From contig NW_022985443.1 of the NCBI RefSeq assembly GCF_010093595.1, forward strand, positions 1,704,993-1,768,992: a DNA stretch of 64,000 nucleotides, given 5' to 3'. The notes beneath the pieces were generated by a model that was not told the origin of the DNA, ran no database searches, and saw only the letters and a list, made by a program, of their open reading frames with translations. Below, one piece after another: positions 58,833-64,000 of this stretch. Origin of the DNA: Mytilinidion resinicola. Lineage: Eukaryota; Ascomycota; Dothideomycetes; Mytilinidiales; Mytilinidiaceae. Made by a program: the position numbers and the translations under genes. Numbering within the stretch: the stretch's first letter is position 1; the number at the start of each line of letters is the position of its first letter.

Positions 58833-59281
58833 TATTGAGGGCGTGGGACTGTTGAGGGCCCTCCAAAGGTTTTGAGTGGATTCTTAGCGGTGCTTCAGAG
58901 AGTTGTAGTATAAAGTGGTGTTCGGTGTATGCAGTTGGGTTTGCAGTGGGGAGAGCTCTCTTCGTGGGGAAGTCGCTTGCGCTGGCTCAACCATGGCTCA
59001 GGATGCGCATCAATTTTGGATTCATCGGCCGCTCACAACCAAAGATTTCTCCCAAATGACGCCATCTAACGTTGATTGTAGTTGCATTACTACTTTCTCG
59101 CGATGAAAAGTGCTGTAGAAGGTCTGATGTATAATACAGTCAATGGACTAGGGCGCTCATCTCTCCAAAAAGCTGACAAGATGCTGATTTTATCTATGAC
59201 CGCAAAGACTCCAAAGCAATGCAAAACTGTGGATGAAAAGAAAAAGTGACACGACGAGTCAAAGCAACAGGGTAGGATTAT
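58833..59281. promoter_or_regulatory. phosphoesterase promoter region and GPI13 3' flank
   Basis: 449 bp without a supported gene. Both neighbours are on minus, so this holds the GPI13 terminator and the phosphoesterase promoter. A few plus-strand frames open here have no recognisable content. Confidence 0.55.
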
Positions 59282-62200
59282 TTAGCTCCAACCAAATATC
59301 TCCGCAACGCTGAGGAAGTTCAACCGAACTCCCAAGAGCGCAATCAAGATTCCCACCACTTCAACGACCAGTAGAACAATTGCACCAGCCATGAAGCGCG
59401 GGTTGAAGATTCGGTACAGCATCAGATGTCTCCGTAGCCAACCAGCCCACATTGTTGTGGCGAGGTTGATGACTGCGTAGAATAGCAAGTGAGTTGCTAT
59501 CGCCTTCGCAACATCCCCGAGCAGTCCTTTCTTCTTAGGAGGTTGTTTCCAGAGGACCACAGCCGGTACAGCAACCGCGCAGATGATCTGCGCCCCGAAA
59601 GTGTTTAGAATGATGAGAAGTGGAGACCATGGATATTTGATGGTCTTGAGGGGGATGAAAGCACTCTCCCATTGAATGCTGGAAAGCGTTGCTTGGTGGC
59701 CCGTCTTGAAGAAGTGAAAAGAGCCTAGGAAGCCAAGGACCAGAGGACCGACTGGTGTCTCCGACAGGTGGTTCGTGTCAATAATTTCGAACAGAGAGAA
59801 TATTTGCCATCCCAGAAGCCCGATAGCACCTCCACCCATTGGCTTTTGTACTAGAATGACAGCAAGGAGCCACATGGTGATGAGGAGGGCATATCTGGAC
59901 CCATGAACGTTCGCATAGCCCAGGATAGTGATGGACGAGCTCCCACCTTCTGCTACTACTTGTCGGGAGCGCTCCTCAGACTTTTCAGCAGTCAAATTGG
60001 ATTTCGTCTCGATGTTGAGTAATGGAGCGGCCCAGGCGAAGGTAGAATATCCGGCCGCTAAAGCTATAGCAAAAACAATCTGTGCTAGGATAATTTTGGA
60101 GGTCTTCAGTAAAGCTCCGTACCCAGGGAACCAATCTCCGTCATCTGCTGCATCCATTGTCCAAAAAGCAGCACTTATAAGTAATCCAGTGCGGAATGCG
60201 AAATCAATCCACAAAATGGCGGAACCTTGGTAAGATTGAGTGCTCTTGAAGTATGATCGGAGGAGATTGGGCAGTGTGAAAGCCACGAAGAAAGGAATAG
60301 CTAATTGCCAAATCGCGGAAGTAGAGGAGTTGGCAGAGGCATAATACGTTGATTTGCAATACGGCATCTGTTCTTCTCGGCACAGTCTAGAGAGAGAGGC
60401 GATGCGAGTGAGGACAATAAATAAGATGGAGTGATAGCAGCCGAGCGCTCGATCGATAATGTCTGCTTGTCGAAAAGATGAAATCGCCATGAGGACTCCA
60501 AACGTGGTCAAGAAGTGGAGCAGGATCTCGTCCTCCCAAATGGTGAAAGAATTGGATGCGAAGCCCACCGAGAGGGCGACCGTGAGGGTGACACCTACCC
60601 AACCCCATATTGAACGTGGAATGGGCGATACTAGTCGTCGCCGTACGTACCAAAAGCCTGAAGCAAAGCCTGCAGCGCTGCCTACCGCCGTGGCGTATAT
60701 TACAGTGTGTTCGAGTGGCAGTGAGGGCACACCGAACCCTGTAGCTAGGCCAACTAATAAACCAAGAGCCGTACCGATCATAGCCCTGAGGAATAGAGCT
60801 GGGGTTAGTTCAGTTCGGTCTCCATCAATACCACGAGCATAGATGGCTAGGACAATAAGCGTAAGGGCTAAGATCTCGACACCATGGACCATCCTCGCTA
60901 CATCGAATCTGGCCCATAGAGCGCGACAGACACTTAGAGTCTCGCGCTGATATGCAGAAAAGGCCGAATACGCATTGTTCCACTGCTTTGCGGATGGTGA
61001 CTTGGCTCTAACCAAAGATACCCAGGAATCCTCCGCTGCTGCCCAGAGAGACAACGAACTTGATCTCGCATTCTCGTCCAAGCCTCGTGCCTGAGCGTAC
61101 TCGTGTTGATACCGGTGGATCTGAGATGTTGCAAGACGGTTGACTAGGGCTAAATTCTCGTAGTCCTGCCCCTTTTTACCGATGAATGCCTCTTCGATAG
61201 GGGCTCCAAGATTGTTGAATGGAATGGGCATGCCCAGCAGGAGGGATAGAGTAGACACAAGGTCGATTTGAGCAACAGGCCTCTCTTTGGCCGTAGCTGG
61301 AGGTTCTATTTTGGCGGGGGCGCTACGTCCAAAAATGCCTTTCTTAGAGTACATCCATAATGCCGCTTGAATCTCATCGTCTGATTCGCCGCCATGGTCA
61401 CCTTTCGCATCCATACCGTGATCACCCATGACAACTAGGAGCGTCGAGTCATCGAGGGTTTCGATCATTCTACGGAATACTGCGTCCATCTGTTCCAATT
61501 TGGAGGTCATGGCAGGGTGATCGGGACCGTATCTGTGACCAGCGTGGTCGACTCCAAGATAATGCCCAAATACGACATCCCATTTGCTCGTATTTGATGG
61601 GTGTAGCAAAGGGAAAATATGCTCCGTGACGCCGTTGTCCACCGTATGCAAATCCCACACATTAAACGAGTCGTACGCCCTTGTGAGATCGGGTTCGAAA
61701 TAGCCAGGAAACAGGGCGTGCCAGGTATCGTCCCCGAGATGAACTATCCTCTTACCAGCGCTCCGTAGTTGTGCTATGAGGTTGTCTTCTTCTATGGCCG
61801 TCCCAGCAAAATTTGAGCCTGCGTCAATGAATGTCGGCAGTGTTCCGGTTGTCAATCCTTTCAATCGCTGTAACGTCGTGGTCGGAGGGTCGGCGATGAA
61901 AGGCAGTAGGAAGGCATTGGTGGGATGCTGGACCGCTGTCTCGTAGAAGACGGGTATCGCATTGTGGTAGTGATGGGGCTTGTCGTCTATGCCTTGGGGT
62001 CGAAATGGGACGGTGAAGTCGTATCGGAGGGCGTCGACGATGATGACGACTGCTTTTTCAAAGGTCTTGGGATGCCAACACCCCAACTCTGGCGACCCTA
62101 CCTGGTATGATCGCGTTAAATCTACAGGAGGCACGGCGCAGGAAGATTTGTAGTCGAGGACAAGTCGGGTAAGGAGGAATCCACTGGTAAATAGGTAGAT

Positions 62201-62457
62201 GCCTAGGACATGGAGGAGACTAGAACTCAATTAGTGATGCGCGCGACATAGGTAACTGTTGATATTTACAGGATCCAAGAGAAGAAGGCGAGTAAGAGGC
62301 CATGGGCAGCCTTGAATCGAACCTCTCCTTGATTGTTAGCTGCCTTTGCATCGTCTGTTCTGTCCCTCAAGCCTGCAGCTTCCTCTTTTTCCTTCTCAGC
62401 CTTTGCCTTTGCAAAGGCCGCTGCAAGGCCTTCATAAGACGGCAAAGGGTCCTCCAT
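59282..62457 (-). CDS. GPI13: GPI ethanolamine phosphate transferase 3 (Gpi13/PIG-O)
   Basis: Endoplasmic reticulum enzyme that adds ethanolamine phosphate to the third mannose of the GPI anchor precursor, the group later joined to proteins. Two exons: 62457-62270 and 62219-59282, with a 50-nt intron (62220-62269, GTAAAT...CTAAT...CTAG), giving 1041 residues; yeast Gpi13 is 1017. A cytoplasmic Lys/Glu-rich N-terminus leads to the first helix (AFFSWILLLHVLGIYLFT, which spans the intron). The lumenal alkaline-phosphatase-like domain shows VIIVDALRYDF (Asp about 125), PPTTTLQRLKGLTTGTLPTF with the Thr nucleophile (about 176-178), HYLGVDHAGHRYG (Asp about 287, His about 291) and GDHGMDAKGDHGG (about 328-339). 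Then follow many membrane helices to the end. All catalytic motifs are intact. Confidence 0.95.
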
Positions 62458-63202
62458 TGAGGTTGTTGACGCGAAAACTATAATCGTGAATGGTTCGCGA
62501 CTGATCTGGCGGGCTACGTCGCGAGACCAGGACCCCCACGCGTTTTCAAGAGAGCATCCCGCTAGAGCTTAGTTTGTACTCATGACTTTACTATTACTTG
62601 CGATGCTTTGTTAGCTTTGTCAATTTGAAGTTAACACTCTCTTTGAATTATGTAAGGGTAATTTCACATCAGGTTCAAATCTTTTCACCATACTGAAGTA
62701 CTCCAAACAGCGGTATATCATCGTACACGCGAAACGCCAATCGTCAAAGGCTTGGCAAGAAAATCACGTTTAGTAGATTCACGTCGTAATGGCGCTACTA
62801 GTGCGGAAATTGGATTTACATTGATTTCCCTGGTCGCATCGGAGCAGCAAACCAACTCAGATGGATCATACATTAAGAATAGAAGCTACACAAGAGGATA
62901 TAACCTCGATAGAGAAGACTTGACGCCTTGCAGACTCCCAGATCTTCTCCAAGAATGTACAACGAGGCCGAAGCCAGGCCCATACCATACAGACAATCTC
63001 CCCACGGCTACCGGTGAGAAGTGAAGCGCCGCGAACAAGACAGTCAGCACAACTGTACATGGCGTCAAAAATAATAATAGCGGGTCATAGCCAAGTGGCA
63101 TGAAAGGAAGTGCGGAAGTGTAGGGTAGTCGGCGGGCGGGAGAAGGCAGTTGAAGGATGCCGATTAGGGATTAGAGGTGTGGGTGGCGTGGAACACCGTC
63201 GA
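62458..63202. promoter_or_regulatory. GPI13 promoter region and 3' flank of the next gene
   Basis: 745 bp, balanced composition, no gene I can support. A 90-codon plus-strand frame at 62752-63024 has no recognisable domain and low-complexity composition typical of chance, so it is not called. Confidence 0.55.
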
Positions 63203-63709
63203 CTATGACCATCTCTTTTCATCGTTCTCCTTCAAGCCTCCAATGCGGTCAAGATCAAGAGACTGGAAACGATCCGACGAGTCCTTCTGGTATGGCGGAA
63301 GATCCTCGTTCAATGGCTCCAGTCCGACGCTGTGATCGCCAACACGTACGACGACGACGCGACCAGACTGCTTCTTGCCGGTCTCGTCTACCTCGTCGGG
63401 AAAAGTGATGCGAATCTCCGGCACCGGGCTGGGTGGAGGGCTGGAGGAGTTGTCGATGAGATTCTGCTTCTCCTGGACGGTGATGGTCAAGCGGCGGTGG
63501 TTCGAGGACTTCGAGTTTGATTTCTCGTTGTATAGGGGGAGCTCGGATTCCTTCCTTGCTCTTCGCACGCTTCTTAGCCAGAATAAAAGTCCAATTGCGC
63601 AGAGGCCGACGAGGATGAGGACCATCAGGGCGATGAGGAGATTGATCATGGTAGGGTTGAGTGTTCCGGCGCTCTCATCACGGACAGCAAGCAATTGAAA
63701 GGTCGTCAT
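63203..63709 (-). CDS. small single-pass membrane protein, unknown function
   Basis: 168 residues in one coding exon. Residues 1-18 look extracytoplasmic, 22-45 form a strong hydrophobic helix (INLLIALMVLILVGLCAIGL), followed by RSVRRARKE, a positive stop-transfer end that puts the tail in the cytoplasm. The tail has a Ser/Pro run (SSSPPPSPVP), then PEIRITFPDE and SGRVVVVRVGDHSVGLEPL, which I have seen in uncharacterised proteins of filamentous ascomycetes, and a PPYQKD near the end. No enzyme motif is seen. Function is unknown; a membrane adaptor is possible. The start at 63709 is the only Met upstream of the helix. Confidence 0.75.
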   Translation of the reverse strand: MTTFQLLAVRDESAGTLNPTMINLLIALMVLILVGLCAIGLLFWLRSVRRARKESELPLYNEKSNSKSSNHRRLTITVQEKQNLIDNSSSPPPSPVPEIRITFPDEVDETGKKQSGRVVVVRVGDHSVGLEPLNEDLPPYQKDSSDRFQSLDLDRIGGLKENDEKRWS

Positions 63710-64000
63710 GGCGGGATGAATGCGAGAGGTGGTCGTGAATAGCTAGGTGTAGCGTAACGTGAGGGCGTACAGCGGATTGACAATGGGATATCAACTGTTG
63801 ACGCACCGCATGTCAGCGGTGATCTCTCGTGGTGAGAGGAATGACGATCGGAGAGCCGGCTTACCTGCGAGAAGCTAGTCGTTGCTGGTGATTGGTATTG
63901 AAGGAGTGGATGCGAACAGCTGAATGAGTGAAGCTGCTGCGGTGGAATGAATGAGTGACAATGCGACGAGGCGCGGAGGTGAGGATGAAGAATGTAGGAC
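63710..64000. promoter_or_regulatory. 5' UTR and promoter of the small membrane protein gene
   Basis: On the minus strand, GTAAGC at 63864 and a CAG ending at 63795, with a GCTGAC branch-like site between them, suggest a 70-nt intron in the 5' UTR (63795-63864). Repeated TGAATGAGTG motifs occur near 63923 and 63947. Window ends at 64000. Confidence 0.4.

Noticed and set aside
62752..63024. 90-codon plus-strand frame between GPI13 and the membrane protein gene
   Set aside because: No domain, signal or family resemblance; the region is needed as promoter of GPI13.

Overview
The window comes from a filamentous ascomycete (Pezizomycotina; a dothideomycete-like fungus is my guess, not a demonstrated placement). 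The evidence is short 50-72 nt GT-AG introns with CTAAC/CTGAC-type branch sites, fungal housekeeping genes, and transposons wrecked by repeat-induced point mutation (RIP): CpA/TpG are strongly depleted, TpA is enriched, and CAA/CAG/TGG codons have become TAA/TAG.

Layout. Positions 1 to about 52.4 kb form an AT-rich, gene-empty compartment made almost entirely of dead transposons. I could delimit six elements with both ends: two Ty3/Gypsy chromoviruses of one family (3706-9676 on minus, 32263-38232 on plus; 410-bp LTRs), a Ty1/Copia pair in inverted orientation (12884-18955 minus, 19181-25253 plus; 131/132-bp LTRs), a better preserved Gypsy chromovirus (39021-46629, 502-bp LTRs), and two pogo/Fot-like DNA transposons (47906-49745 minus, 50531-52379 plus, each flanked by TA). 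A seventh, older chromovirus (about 29.1-47.1 kb) hosts two of the Gypsy elements as nested insertions; its reading frame resumes on the far side of each insertion. A dead DUF3435 tyrosine-recombinase gene with a C-terminal zinc-finger region lies at about 25.85-27.96 kb, and an unidentified RIP-degraded reading frame at about 9.93-11.18 kb.

From about 52.6 kb the composition changes abruptly to balanced, gene-dense DNA with six genes: CDC123 (eIF2 assembly factor, minus) and CWC21 (spliceosome factor, plus) share a 218-bp divergent promoter region; then an MFS transporter (plus, five exons), a metallophosphoesterase (minus), GPI13 (GPI-anchor ethanolamine phosphate transferase, minus) and a small single-pass membrane protein of unknown function (minus). 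They are unrelated housekeeping genes, not a cluster. Several exon structures were reconstructed by hand from splice signals and family sequence knowledge, including an in-frame 51-nt intron in CWC21 that a naive ORF call would translate.

Most notable: mosaic RIP in which one end of each pogo element is nearly unmutated; terminal repeats in both pogo families built of doubled 17-bp units; an antisense CxxC/coiled-coil ORF inside the best-preserved chromovirus; an inverted Copia pair forming a palindrome with 6-kb arms; and the unidentified RIPed frame. Transposon coding limits are approximate because the frames are full of stops; element ends supported by LTRs/TIRs and target duplications are given to the base.
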